Shown: positions 1-6,849, counted from the stretch's first letter. The stretch is DNA of 7,076 bases from an uncultured Prevotella sp. (GCA_900548745.1 URLQ01000144.1:1-7076), one strand, 5' to 3'. Notes: generated by a model not told the origin, from the letters alone. Numbers and translations: made by a program.

Positions 1-57
1 CTTGCAGATGAGTGGATGTGTAGTCCGCATGGAAAATAATCTGTGTGCATCTGTGGG

Positions 58-133
58 ATCTGTGGGAGATTAATTATCCGTGGGGAAGACTATTCTTTAT
101 GAAATATCTCTTTAGATAAAGTCTCCCACAGAT
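58..133. repeat. Inverted repeat in tandem unit 1
   Basis: The 12-base arm ATCTGTGGGAGA (58-69) is perfectly complementary to TCTCCCACAGAT (122-133), with a 52-base spacer. The spacer holds a nested 5-bp stem, TATCT (105-109) with AGATA (114-118). Flanking sequences extend the symmetry imperfectly: ATAATCTGTGTGC on the left against GCACAGATTTT on the right. The same pair recurs in unit 2 at 224-235 and 287-298. The arrangement is REP/BIME-like and would form a strong stem in RNA from either strand. Confidence 0.85.
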
Positions 134-153
134 TGCACAGATTTTCATATTTT

Positions 154-171
154 CTGTTGCTTGGGCAACAG
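154..171. repeat. Short hairpin in unit 1, CTGTTGC-TTGG-GCAACAG
   Basis: A perfect 7-bp stem (154-160 with 165-171) closes a TTGG loop. It lies just before the start of the next tandem unit. No T-run follows on the plus strand, so it is not a convincing terminator. Confidence 0.75.
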
Positions 172-223
172 TTACTTGCAGATGAGTGGATGTGTAGTCC
201 GCATGGAAAATAATCTGTGTGGG

Positions 224-298
224 ATCTGTGGGAGATTAATTATCCGTGGGGATGATATTCTTTAGGAAATATCTCTTTAGATAAAGTCTCCCACAGAT
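224..298. repeat. Inverted repeat in tandem unit 2
   Basis: ATCTGTGGGAGA (224-235) pairs with TCTCCCACAGAT (287-298). Both arms are unchanged from unit 1, although the spacer between them carries substitutions and a one-base deletion. Preserved arms around a changing spacer suggest the stem itself is kept. Confidence 0.85.
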
Positions 299-319
299 TG
301 CACAGATTTTCAGCATTTT

Positions 320-337
320 CTGTTGCTTGGGCAACAG
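320..337. repeat. Short hairpin in unit 2, CTGTTGC-TTGG-GCAACAG
   Basis: Second copy of the 7-bp stem with TTGG loop seen at 154-171, identical in sequence and again placed just before the next unit start at 341. Confidence 0.75.
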
Positions 338-437
338 TTACTTGCAGATGAGTGGATGTGTAGTCCGCATGGAAAATAATCTGTGTGCATCTGTGTGATC
401 TGTGGGAGATTAATAATGTAATCCTCCGCACGGTAAA

Positions 438-468
438 ATCCGTGTTCATCCGTGTCCATCCGTGTGCC
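438..468 (+). repeat. Three short direct repeats ATCCGTGT, 10-base period
   Basis: ATCCGTGTTC (438-447), ATCCGTGTCC (448-457) and ATCCGTGTGCC (458-468) follow each other without a gap. They are related to the ATCTGTGTG/ATCTGTGGG words in the tandem units. They lie inside a block that separates two copies of GATCTGTGGGAGA (397-409 and 485-497), as if this module had inserted into or expanded within the third tandem copy. Confidence 0.8.
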
Positions 469-484
469 AAAAATATTAGAGTGC

Positions 485-521
485 GATCTGTGGGAGAATA
501 ATAATTATCCGTGTGCAAGAC
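485..521 (+). repeat. Degenerate fourth fragment of the tandem element
   Basis: GATCTGTGGGAGA at 485-497, the following AATTATCCGTG and the terminal CAAGAC resemble positions 57-90 of unit 1. This is a remnant of the same element, beyond the ATCCGTGT triplet. Past it, sequence similarity to the array ends. Confidence 0.65.
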
Positions 522-535
522 ACCTACAAACAAGA

Positions 536-619
536 AGACGAGTAGACCGAGAGATTGCTCTACTCAAGTAAGGTTTATACACCCATACCAAGCAAAGCAA
601 ACATCCCGTCTACTCGTCT
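536..619 (-). terminator. Possible terminator with two competing stems, downstream of the small gene
   Basis: AGACGAGTAGAC (536-547) is perfectly complementary to GTCTACTCGTCT (608-619), with a 60-base loop. The same 3' arm (540-546) can instead pair with TCTACTC at 559-565, giving a 7-bp stem with a 12-base loop. On the minus strand the shared arm is followed by TCTTCTTGTTTGT, a T-rich but interrupted tail. The position, 57 bases after the stop of the 676-888 gene, fits transcription termination for the minus-strand genes. Poor U-tract quality makes this tentative, and it could instead be a repeat or protein-binding site. Confidence 0.4.
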
Positions 620-675
620 ACCTTTCTATTCTATTACCGTCTTGCAAGTATTATACCCGCAAAACTTTCTTATTC

Positions 676-888
676 TTATTCCTCTTCGTCCCAGGACATG
701 CCGGAGTTGAACTTACTATTTAATTCGTCAGCACGACCTATCTCAACTTTATCACCACTCAAATCGGAAAGGTTTATATCGCCGATATTAGATTGAGCTT
801 CGCCTCCAGACAAACCAGCAAGCGGACTTTCCGAATTACATGTAAATACTGCAATCTGCGGTGTTATATAATTCTTTTTCATTTTCAT
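676..888 (-). CDS. Small acidic protein of Bacteroidales type, function unknown
   Basis: This 70-residue protein starts MKMKKNYITPQI and ends GMSWDEEE. The opening pattern (MKK-x-YI-x-P-x-I), a short hydrophobic patch with one Cys (Cys17), an LAGLSGG motif at 23-29, and an acidic Gly/Asp/Ser-rich tail are typical of many short unnamed proteins in Prevotella and Bacteroides. The N-terminus is not a convincing signal peptide and there is no lipobox. The start at 888 lies 12 bases after the stop of the large gene, so the two are probably co-transcribed. A second ATG two codons downstream (880-882) is an equally possible start, and neither has a Shine-Dalgarno. The GG at 28-29 superficially resembles a double-glycine leader cleavage site, but no peptidase, transporter or modifying enzyme is visible in the window. 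I do not assign a function. Confidence 0.7.
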   Translation of the reverse strand: MKMKKNYITPQIAVFTCNSESPLAGLSGGEAQSNIGDINLSDLSGDKVEIGRADELNSKFNSGMSWDEEE

Positions 889-900
889 ATTATCTGTTTA

Positions 901-3900
901 TTATTTTACGTACTTCTTTCCGTTGATAACGTAAACACCGCTTGGCAGAGCACCGAAGTTTCTTGAATCCTCACTTACCACCTGACCATTCACGTTGTAT
1001 ACCTTACCGTCAGCAACGCCTGTTACTATATTGCCATCAGCATCGATTGTCAGACCGATGATAGCAGAAGTGCCTTCCTCATTTACATTGCTGTCCATTC
1101 CGACACTCAGAGTCTGAGGCTTAGCAACATTCGCAAGATTTGCCTTCAAATAGCCACGGAAGCCCTTGAGAGTACCTGGGTCTCCAACAAAATTCTTGAA
1201 GTGACCATCCTTGTTGCTGATGAAGCAGTCACCCTGCTGAACTGTCATGTCGTTGCTATAGCTTGATACCCAAGCATAACCATTACCAGCACACCAATCA
1301 GCAGGCTTTTCGTTCTCGATAGTAACGTATGGATAATCCGTCACAGCTGCGGTATTGATAGACTCAACATCCTTTGCCGGCTTGATAAGGAACGGCTTTC
1401 CTGCAACGATAGTGTTGTAAGCATGGCGCACGAAATATGCCTTGTTGCCTTCAACACGGTCAAAATACAGAATCTGTGTTCCGTCAGCATTATCGTTTGT
1501 TGTTCCGTCGACATTGTTTGTAATACCGTAAGTAGTACCGAAGATAGCGTCCACCTGATGCTTGTTCAAGCTGAATGGAAGAACGCAAGTGGTCCAGATT
1601 CCCTTCGTGAATTTGCGGTTGATTGTAACCTTAGCCACATGACCTTCCTCTGTAGGCGTAACGGTATTTGTTGCAGCCTCATCATAATTAACCTCATCAA
1701 CTTTAGGCTTCGTTGCATCCTCCTCGAATGAGTATCCATAGAAACCAATCTTCGAACCGAAGTTGTAGAGATAGTATGTCTTACCAGCCTTCACACGGAA
1801 CGAGTATGTTACAGGTGAGTCGGCCAATACACTCCAACCTGTCACGCCCTTTCTGTTTGGATTCTTCGTTGCGGCGTCGTTAGGTACGATGTCCGTGCTC
1901 AGGTTGCTCTCATATACGTTATTCTTGAAGCCGTCTGCTGTCATGTCGAATGTTTCGGGCATGTTCTTGAAGTGCGATCTTACCGTCTCTATTGTAGGGG
2001 CTGTGTCTGCACCATTCGGATTCAGGTCCCACTTGTATTTATCGATAGTCTGGAGTCCGTCTGTAGGCTTACCTGTAGTAGACTCGATTTGTGCGCTTGA
2101 GCTTACGAAGTTTCCTGCCTCGTCCATCACGAACACACGGCGCTGTGGAGAGTATACTCTATCATTGCCGCTGGCATCGAATACTCCGTTTTGGAAGATA
2201 TGTACGTTCACCACTCCGTTTGTTGCCGGATTGAACACGAGGTATGAGCCAGAGCAAGGTACGTTGAACATCTGGTCCTTGATGGTCGACGTGTATGTCT
2301 TGAAGTCGCGGCTTGAAATCGTGGTAGACTCAGGGCGTGCGTTGGAACCGTTCTCCTGACGAGCGTTCTTGCTGCTATTGCTCATCACGAAATGGTCAAA
2401 GCCGGTAAGTTTCCATTTTGCCAGTGATGCTTTGTTATCCCAAGCGTAGCTGCTCTTCAGTCCTTCGTCTGTTATATTATTGCTTGTCGTGACATCATTC
2501 GGGAACATCCATCCACCAAGGGAAACAGACATTGTCTTGTTCTGGTTCCACATAACACGCTGATTGCCGTATTTCACTTCTTTACCATCGTTGTCCGTCG
2601 TCTTCGCACGATAGAGGGCAGGGTCGTCAACGTACACCTTGAGGAATGCAGTCATTGTCTCAAGGTTCTCACCATAGACAGATACACGGATGTCTCCGTT
2701 ACCCTCGCTTACGGCTTCAATATTTCCGTTTGCATCAACTTTCACGATACCCGGAGTGAATGATCTCCATGCGAGTTTGTAGTCGTTGTCTGGAATGATG
2801 TCCTTTCCGTTCATCACAGTCACGTCGGCAGCACTTTCTCTCGTGTCGGTATACATGGTCATCGTGGATGGGTCAACTGTCACTGTAGGACGGATAAAGG
2901 TGCTGTTTACTACAACCGTGAACGAGATGCCGACAGGATTGTTATAAACGTCGGTGTAGTTGTCGCTGCCGTCCTCCTTAGTACCCTTCTTTGGCGTAGC
3001 CGTTACCTTGATAGTGTATATACCATCTGCTGCAGGTCTGAATGTAAGTGTATTGCCGCTTACCTTGTTGTTTTTGTTTATTTCAGCAGGCGTTTTGTCG
3101 CTGATAGTGTAGGTATAGTCGAAGTATTCGCTTACATCCTCTCCGTCATAGATAAGAGGCACACTGAATGTCTTGTCTTTCTTATTATCAGTCTTTACTC
3201 TGATTGTTGCATCATTGAATGATTCATGGAATACAGGAGTAATCTTACCCTTAATTACATTATACTCAAATGTCAGAGTACCCTCTTTGTAAGTATTGCC
3301 AAGGGTCGTTGTTGGAGTAGCTTTAACGGTAACCGTTGAAGAACCTTCTGTCCATTTGTATGGCTCACCTGCAACCTTGAACATTCCGGCTTCGTCAACC
3401 GTAACGTTCTCACCCTTCACACTATAAGTCAAAGTATAGTCCTTGCCGAGAGTCAGCAGCTTGTCGTTGTCGCCGTATACCTTGATTACCGGCTGCTTAA
3501 CCTCAGCATCAACGGTATTCATGGTTACGTCCATTGTAGAGACAGACAATGGAGTTGGCTCCTTTACAGTCACCTGATATGTGGCTATACAGCCCTCGTA
3601 TTTTGTCTGTTCTGTAGGAGTGATGGTAGCAAAGATGGTTGCAGTTCCTATACTCTTGATGGTAATTTCGTTGCCGCTGATGGTTGCCACAGCCGGGTTG
3701 TCAGATTTCTTTACTACCGTGTACTGCTTGCTTGTAAGCTCCGTTCCACCAGCCTTTACAGTAAGTGCTGGCAGTTCGATTGTACCAGTTGTATTTACAA
3801 CAGTAATGCTGTTGCTTGGGAATGTAGCCACAAGACGGGTCTTGTTTCCTGCGGCAGCAGCACGAGTAACGGTAAGTCCTGTGATTGTTGCTGTACTGCC

Positions 3901-6099
3901 ATACGCACGGCCGAGGTAGAGCACTTGGCAGTCTGCCTGGAGAAGATATTGATATGTGGTCTCAGTCGAGCCGAGAGCATTAAACTGATACTGCTCACTT
4001 GTCTCGCTGTCGAGAGTGGAGTTGAGGGTCATCAGAGCATTGCCCTTTGTACTTTTACCTGTGATGGTTATCAAGTCGCCTGCCTTGAAGCCGCCGTCTG
4101 CAGGGGAAATGGTGATGTATTTACCCTCTTTCGGTTTATAGTTGGCACCGAAAACGATATTATCAGCAGTTACCTCAATGGCAGTATTGCTGGAAACCGC
4201 TGTACCTACCTTTGTCTTGAAGTCATAAACATTTGTAGTCTCTGTCGGCTCAACAGGAGGAACAGCCTTCTCCTTGACGTTTACTGTAAATTCAGCTTTG
4301 CAGTCGTCGTTGTAGAGGGTTGTATTGTTAGGAATAACATTAACAGAGATTGTTGTTGTTCCCTTGCCTACGAACACGACCTTTCCGTCTTCCACCTTTG
4401 CAACGTTGGCATCTTTAGTGGTATATTCTGCCTTGTAGTCTGTGAAATTCTTATCACCAGCCTTTACTGTCAGAGCTGGAACATCAACAGAAGCATCACC
4501 CTCTGTTGCATCGATAGTAGACTGAGAGAATGAAGCAGTAAGGTCGGTCTTGACAATCTCGTTTTCGTATTCTACGATGATGTTTGAAACGTTTATACCG
4601 CTTCCAGAATTATTCTTCACACTAATTGATGAAGCACCAGAGAACTCGTAAATCCATATTTGCTTATTATTCTTATCTTGACTTCCTTTTGAAGTAGGAT
4701 TAAATGTAAGTTGTCTTGATGAAGAATTAGTAGCCAAAGTAATCTTTTTAATCTTCGCTCCATTAGTAGTGCTTATTGTCGCAACCGCATTTCCTCCATC
4801 GGGGAATCTCAAATTTGTTTTGTTTGCATTAAAGCCAGTACCGACAGCAATTGTAACGTCTCCACTTGTAAAAGACTGTCTTTCATTCTCATTTGGAGAT
4901 GAATCAAGACATCCTAAATCATTTGAACTGAACGTAGCGGTCTTTGTAGCAGTCGTCTCTCCACTATTGTTGTCACCACCTTCCGTTGCAGCCTTAGCTG
5001 TTACCGTAGTAGCACTTGTCTGGATAGTATTGTTGCCGGCTTTAGCTATGCAATAGTATCTGCCGCTTTCTGTAGGAGTATAAGTAGCGAAAGTAGCTTT
5101 ATCTACAGCATTGCCGTCCTTATACCACTGGTATGTAGCTTTCTCTGCACCTGTTCCGTATGCTGTAGCATCGAGAGAACCAGCAGTTGTAGAGAAGTCA
5201 TACTTCGGAGCCAGATCCTTTGCAAAGAGAATCTTCTTTGAATCCTGATTCTGATAAGCACGCTCGTATTCGGTAGCTGCCATGATGAAACCACCAAGGA
5301 CTTTGCCTTCGGTGTAATAATATCCAGTATTCTCGCCTGTAACAGCTTTTGAATCATTTCCATTTATATAATAGTCGCGTGTACCTTTACGTAAGGTACC
5401 ACCGTTCGTACCAAGACCGGCAGAACAGCAGCTGCTAAGAATTTGAATCTTACTATTGTCATTTTTGTCATATGACATAAATTTGTCTACCAAAGCAACA
5501 TAAGCTTTCTTAGCCATAGTCTCATACTTGTTGCTATCAAGAAGTTTTAAGCGGATAGCTTTCAAGTAAGCGGCAGTAAATAATGCAGAACATGAAGATT
5601 CCTCATAATTTCCGTTAAGAGCATTATCTTTCTGGTCCAACACCTGATACCAAGTTCCGTCTTCATTTTGGTATGATGCTATGCTTGCAGCAAGATTTTC
5701 AAGATAACCTTTCAACGTAGAGTAATTGGCATTGTTTGAAGGCATAACTTCAAGAACATCCACCAATGCAAGCATATACCAAGCATTTGCTCTGCCCCAA
5801 AATGCACCTGAATGATAAGAAGTAGCATCTGTTGCCTTCGACCAGTCTGTTGTTGCAGGTGTTGCAGTCATGCCGTGATACATCAGACCTGTCTTAGCAT
5901 CACGCAATTGCTCCCAAGTGATTGTGAACTGTTTTGTCAAAAGGCTCCAGTCGTCATTTGAGACTTTACTTGATGCATCTTTGTAATTTATCAATTGTGC
6001 AAGAAGAGCAGGTCCCATATACATTCCGTCGCACCAAACCTGGTCTACATAGTTGTATTTGTGGAACCACCCCCCCCAACATCTTCTTTTGGACATCAT
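901..6099 (-). CDS. C-terminal piece of GH105-type multidomain surface protein (frameshifted)
   Basis: This reading frame of 1732 residues continues the gene that starts at 6706. The true homology begins at Trp11 (full-length 213), so the Met at 6099 is not a natural start. In full-length numbering (add 202), the rest of the GH105 domain runs to about 485. It includes DQVWCDGMYMG with the likely catalytic Asp226, His277 in MYHGM, and FWGRANAWY with Arg305 and Trp309. An Ig-like domain follows at about 502-571 (QWYKDG, RYYC). Next come beta-sandwich modules at about 587-714 and 822-950 alternating with Big-like Ig domains (719-811, 954-1048), and three more Ig-like segments to about 1360. An unassigned module spans about 1362-1662, then a WTTCVLPF module at about 1672-1857. 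The C-terminus (about 1871-1934, VYNVNGQVVS then SGVYVINGKKYVK) resembles a type A T9SS sorting domain. GH105 enzymes hydrate the delta-4,5 unsaturated uronic acid at the end of lyase products. The domain family is secure; substrate and secretion route are inferred. The gene ends in two adjacent TAA codons. Confidence 0.85.
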   Translation of the reverse strand: MMSKRRCWGGWFHKYNYVDQVWCDGMYMGPALLAQLINYKDASSKVSNDDWSLLTKQFTITWEQLRDAKTGLMYHGMTATPATTDWSKATDATSYHSGAFWGRANAWYMLALVDVLEVMPSNNANYSTLKGYLENLAASIASYQNEDGTWYQVLDQKDNALNGNYEESSCSALFTAAYLKAIRLKLLDSNKYETMAKKAYVALVDKFMSYDKNDNSKIQILSSCCSAGLGTNGGTLRKGTRDYYINGNDSKAVTGENTGYYYTEGKVLGGFIMAATEYERAYQNQDSKKILFAKDLAPKYDFSTTAGSLDATAYGTGAEKATYQWYKDGNAVDKATFATYTPTESGRYYCIAKAGNNTIQTSATTVTAKAATEGGDNNSGETTATKTATFSSNDLGCLDSSPNENERQSFTSGDVTIAVGTGFNANKTNLRFPDGGNAVATISTTNGAKIKKITLATNSSSRQLTFNPTSKGSQDKNNKQIWIYEFSGASSISVKNNSGSGINVSNIIVEYENEIVKTDLTASFSQSTIDATEGDASVDVPALTVKAGDKNFTDYKAEYTTKDANVAKVEDGKVVFVGKGTTTISVNVIPNNTTLYNDDCKAEFTVNVKEKAVPPVEPTETTNVYDFKTKVGTAVSSNTAIEVTADNIVFGANYKPKEGKYITISPADGGFKAGDLITITGKSTKGNALMTLNSTLDSETSEQYQFNALGSTETTYQYLLQADCQVLYLGRAYGSTATITGLTVTRAAAAGNKTRLVATFPSNSITVVNTTGTIELPALTVKAGGTELTSKQYTVVKKSDNPAVATISGNEITIKSIGTATIFATITPTEQTKYEGCIATYQVTVKEPTPLSVSTMDVTMNTVDAEVKQPVIKVYGDNDKLLTLGKDYTLTYSVKGENVTVDEAGMFKVAGEPYKWTEGSSTVTVKATPTTTLGNTYKEGTLTFEYNVIKGKITPVFHESFNDATIRVKTDNKKDKTFSVPLIYDGEDVSEYFDYTYTISDKTPAEINKNNKVSGNTLTFRPAADGIYTIKVTATPKKGTKEDGSDNYTDVYNNPVGISFTVVVNSTFIRPTVTVDPSTMTMYTDTRESAADVTVMNGKDIIPDNDYKLAWRSFTPGIVKVDANGNIEAVSEGNGDIRVSVYGENLETMTAFLKVYVDDPALYRAKTTDNDGKEVKYGNQRVMWNQNKTMSVSLGGWMFPNDVTTSNNITDEGLKSSYAWDNKASLAKWKLTGFDHFVMSNSSKNARQENGSNARPESTTISSRDFKTYTSTIKDQMFNVPCSGSYLVFNPATNGVVNVHIFQNGVFDASGNDRVYSPQRRVFVMDEAGNFVSSSAQIESTTGKPTDGLQTIDKYKWDLNPNGADTAPTIETVRSHFKNMPETFDMTADGFKNNVYESNLSTDIVPNDAATKNPNRKGVTGWSVLADSPVTYSFRVKAGKTYYLYNFGSKIGFYGYSFEEDATKPKVDEVNYDEAATNTVTPTEEGHVAKVTINRKFTKGIWTTCVLPFSLNKHQVDAIFGTTYGITNNVDGTTNDNADGTQILYFDRVEGNKAYFVRHAYNTIVAGKPFLIKPAKDVESINTAAVTDYPYVTIENEKPADWCAGNGYAWVSSYSNDMTVQQGDCFISNKDGHFKNFVGDPGTLKGFRGYLKANLANVAKPQTLSVGMDSNVNEEGTSAIIGLTIDADGNIVTGVADGKVYNVNGQVVSEDSRNFGALPSGVYVINGKKYVK

Positions 6100-6706
6100 T
6101 GGCAGTTGCCTCTTTTACATTTGATTTTGTTCCACCTATAACATAATTCTCGTTATAGTATTTCAAATCTTTAATAATTGCAGTTATAGCAGCAGAGGCA
6201 GTTGTCTTTGCATCAGCACTTGCCCAATTGTTATTTACAATATGAAGAGCCATTTTTGCTGCGTTCATATTGTCAAGTGTCATTTTGTCTTGATCCTTCG
6301 TTGAATACTTGTAGTCGGTTGCATAAGCTTCGGCAGACTTAAACCAAGGCATTGCCCAGTCAAAGCTTGAGTAATAGTCGGAAGCCTCAAGTGTAGCTTT
6401 TCCTACAAGTCCAGCAACATAATCATTTTTCATGTTTCTCTTGTTGGCGTAGTTTCCCTTTCCACTGGTTGCATCCCATGGAGCAAAACCATAAGCTTTT
6501 TGGTTTCCGTAGAAATCATAGAGTCGTGAGTTAATCGCCCACTGCGAATACCTCACATCCTTGTTAAACGTTACTCCCGGACTGCCAGCGGCATTGACGG
6601 AAGATGTAGCGAACAACATTCCGACCAAAGGCAGACAACGAAGGAGCTGTTTGCCGTGGCGCAAGGATATTCCTTTGCCGCCAGAGCATAACTTAATTGT
6701 TCTCAT
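5966..6706 (-). CDS. N-terminal piece of GH105-type unsaturated uronyl hydrolase (frameshifted)
   Basis: The ATG at 6706 opens a Sec-type signal peptide: a basic n-region with Arg16, His17, Lys19 and Arg23, a hydrophobic LPLVGMLFA core, and likely cleavage after VNA at residue 39. Mature residues from about 50 match the first half of a GH105 (YteR/YesR-like) alpha/alpha-barrel. This includes NDYVAGLVGKA and LDNMNAAK, where Asp145 corresponds to the active-site Asp of the LDN motif in this family. Homology stops at KKMLGG (residue 212), at a G8 run. The following 34 residues (VVPQIQLCRP onward) are out-of-frame and end at 5966. As written, the product would lack Asp226 and half the barrel, so it should be inactive. 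Removing one G joins it to the 901-6099 frame as a 1934-residue protein with the family motif GGWFHK restored. The start is preceded by an A-rich leader (ACTAAAACAAAAAAACG) without Shine-Dalgarno, usual for Bacteroidota. Confidence 0.85.
   Translation of the reverse strand: MRTIKLCSGGKGISLRHGKQLLRCLPLVGMLFATSSVNAAGSPGVTFNKDVRYSQWAINSRLYDFYGNQKAYGFAPWDATSGKGNYANKRNMKNDYVAGLVGKATLEASDYYSSFDWAMPWFKSAEAYATDYKYSTKDQDKMTLDNMNAAKMALHIVNNNWASADAKTTASAAITAIIKDLKYYNENYVIGGTKSNVKEATANDVQKKMLGGVVPQIQLCRPGLVRRNVYGTCSSCTIDKLQRCIK
6070..6077 (-). other. G8 homopolymer causing the frame break
   Basis: On the coding strand the sequence is TTG followed by seven further G and then TGG TTC CAC. Reading L-G-G-W-F-H, the expected GH105 motif GGWFHK, needs seven G in total. 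Eight are present, so exactly one base is in excess. Homology is continuous on both sides, and no other stop or lesion is seen in either part. Possible explanations are a sequencing or assembly slip, slipped-strand phase variation, a recent null mutation, or rescue by +1 ribosomal or transcriptional slippage on the G run. Confidence 0.85.
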
Positions 6707-6788
6707 CGTTTTTTTGTTTTAGTTATTTTTGTTATTGTAGTTAAATTTCCAGTTTTCCTAACAGTGGTGTTTGTTATCACCCATCAAG

Positions 6789-6809
6789 TAGACTGTAGTC
6801 TGTAGTCTG
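6789..6809 (-). repeat. Triple 7-nt repeat, CAGACTA-CAGACTA-CAGTCTA
   Basis: On the minus strand three 7-base units run head to tail: CAGACTA, CAGACTA, CAGTCTA. The last two also form a small dyad AGACT-AC-AGTCT (6790-6801). This lies in the presumed leader, 83 bases before the start codon. It may be a binding site or simple sequence; no known motif is recognised. Confidence 0.6.
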
Positions 6810-6849
6810 ATTATTTTCATTTTCTTCTATTCTCAGTCTTGCATTGTTA

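Larger units (their letters stand above)
1..417. repeat. Long tandem repeat, 174-bp and 166-bp units plus a partial third
   Basis: Three copies start with CTTGCAGATGAGTGGATGTG at 1, 175 and 341. Unit 1 (1-174) and unit 2 (175-340) are nearly identical. Unit 2 lacks 8 bases of the short internal repeat (CTGTGTGCATCTGTGGG becomes CTGTGTGGG) and has two compensating one-base indels. The third copy follows the others to about 414 and then diverges. Each full unit contains an outer inverted repeat (ATCTGTGGGAGA, then TCTCCCACAGAT), a TATCT/AGATA mini-stem and a CTGTTGC/GCAACAG hairpin. The near-identity shows recent duplication or active homogenisation. Such ATCTGTGGG-rich intergenic elements recur in Bacteroidota genomes as far as I recall; no function is assigned here. 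Confidence 0.9.

Noticed and set aside
154..171. Rho-independent terminator
   Set aside because: The stem has no following T-run on the plus strand, and no gene ends nearby. It recurs as part of the repeat unit.
1..417. Insertion-sequence remnant
   Set aside because: No transposase coding sequence or paired terminal repeats with target duplication around the whole block. The internal stems repeat per unit rather than at element ends.
1..521. CRISPR array
   Set aside because: The repeats are 166-174 bp tandem units without unique spacers, and the short ATCCGTGT repeats abut with no spacers. No cas genes are seen.
240..533. Minus-strand 97-codon open frame
   Set aside because: It lies across the tandem and ATCCGTGT repeats. 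Words like ENLCNLWE simply translate the ATCTGTGGG-type repeat. No recognisable domain or start signal is present.
511..723. Plus-strand 70-codon open frame
   Set aside because: It overlaps the inverted-repeat region and the end of the better supported 676-888 gene. Its composition is low in sense and it shows no family resemblance.
676..888. Lipoprotein or secreted small protein
   Set aside because: Cys17 is not preceded by a lipobox, and the hydrophobic stretch (IAVFTC) is too short for a Sec signal.
3925..4533. Plus-strand 202-codon frame antisense to the large gene
   Set aside because: A shadow of the Ig-like and beta-sandwich coding region. Other antisense frames inside 901-6706 (e.g. 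1423-1731, 1889-2359, 3581-3919, 4769-5056) are rejected for the same reason.
6094..6099. Two Met codons as a genuine start of a separate downstream gene
   Set aside because: GH105 homology runs through this point in the other frame (NDVQKKMLGG then WFHK). The first ten residues of the downstream frame are out-of-frame translation, with no signal peptide or ribosome site.
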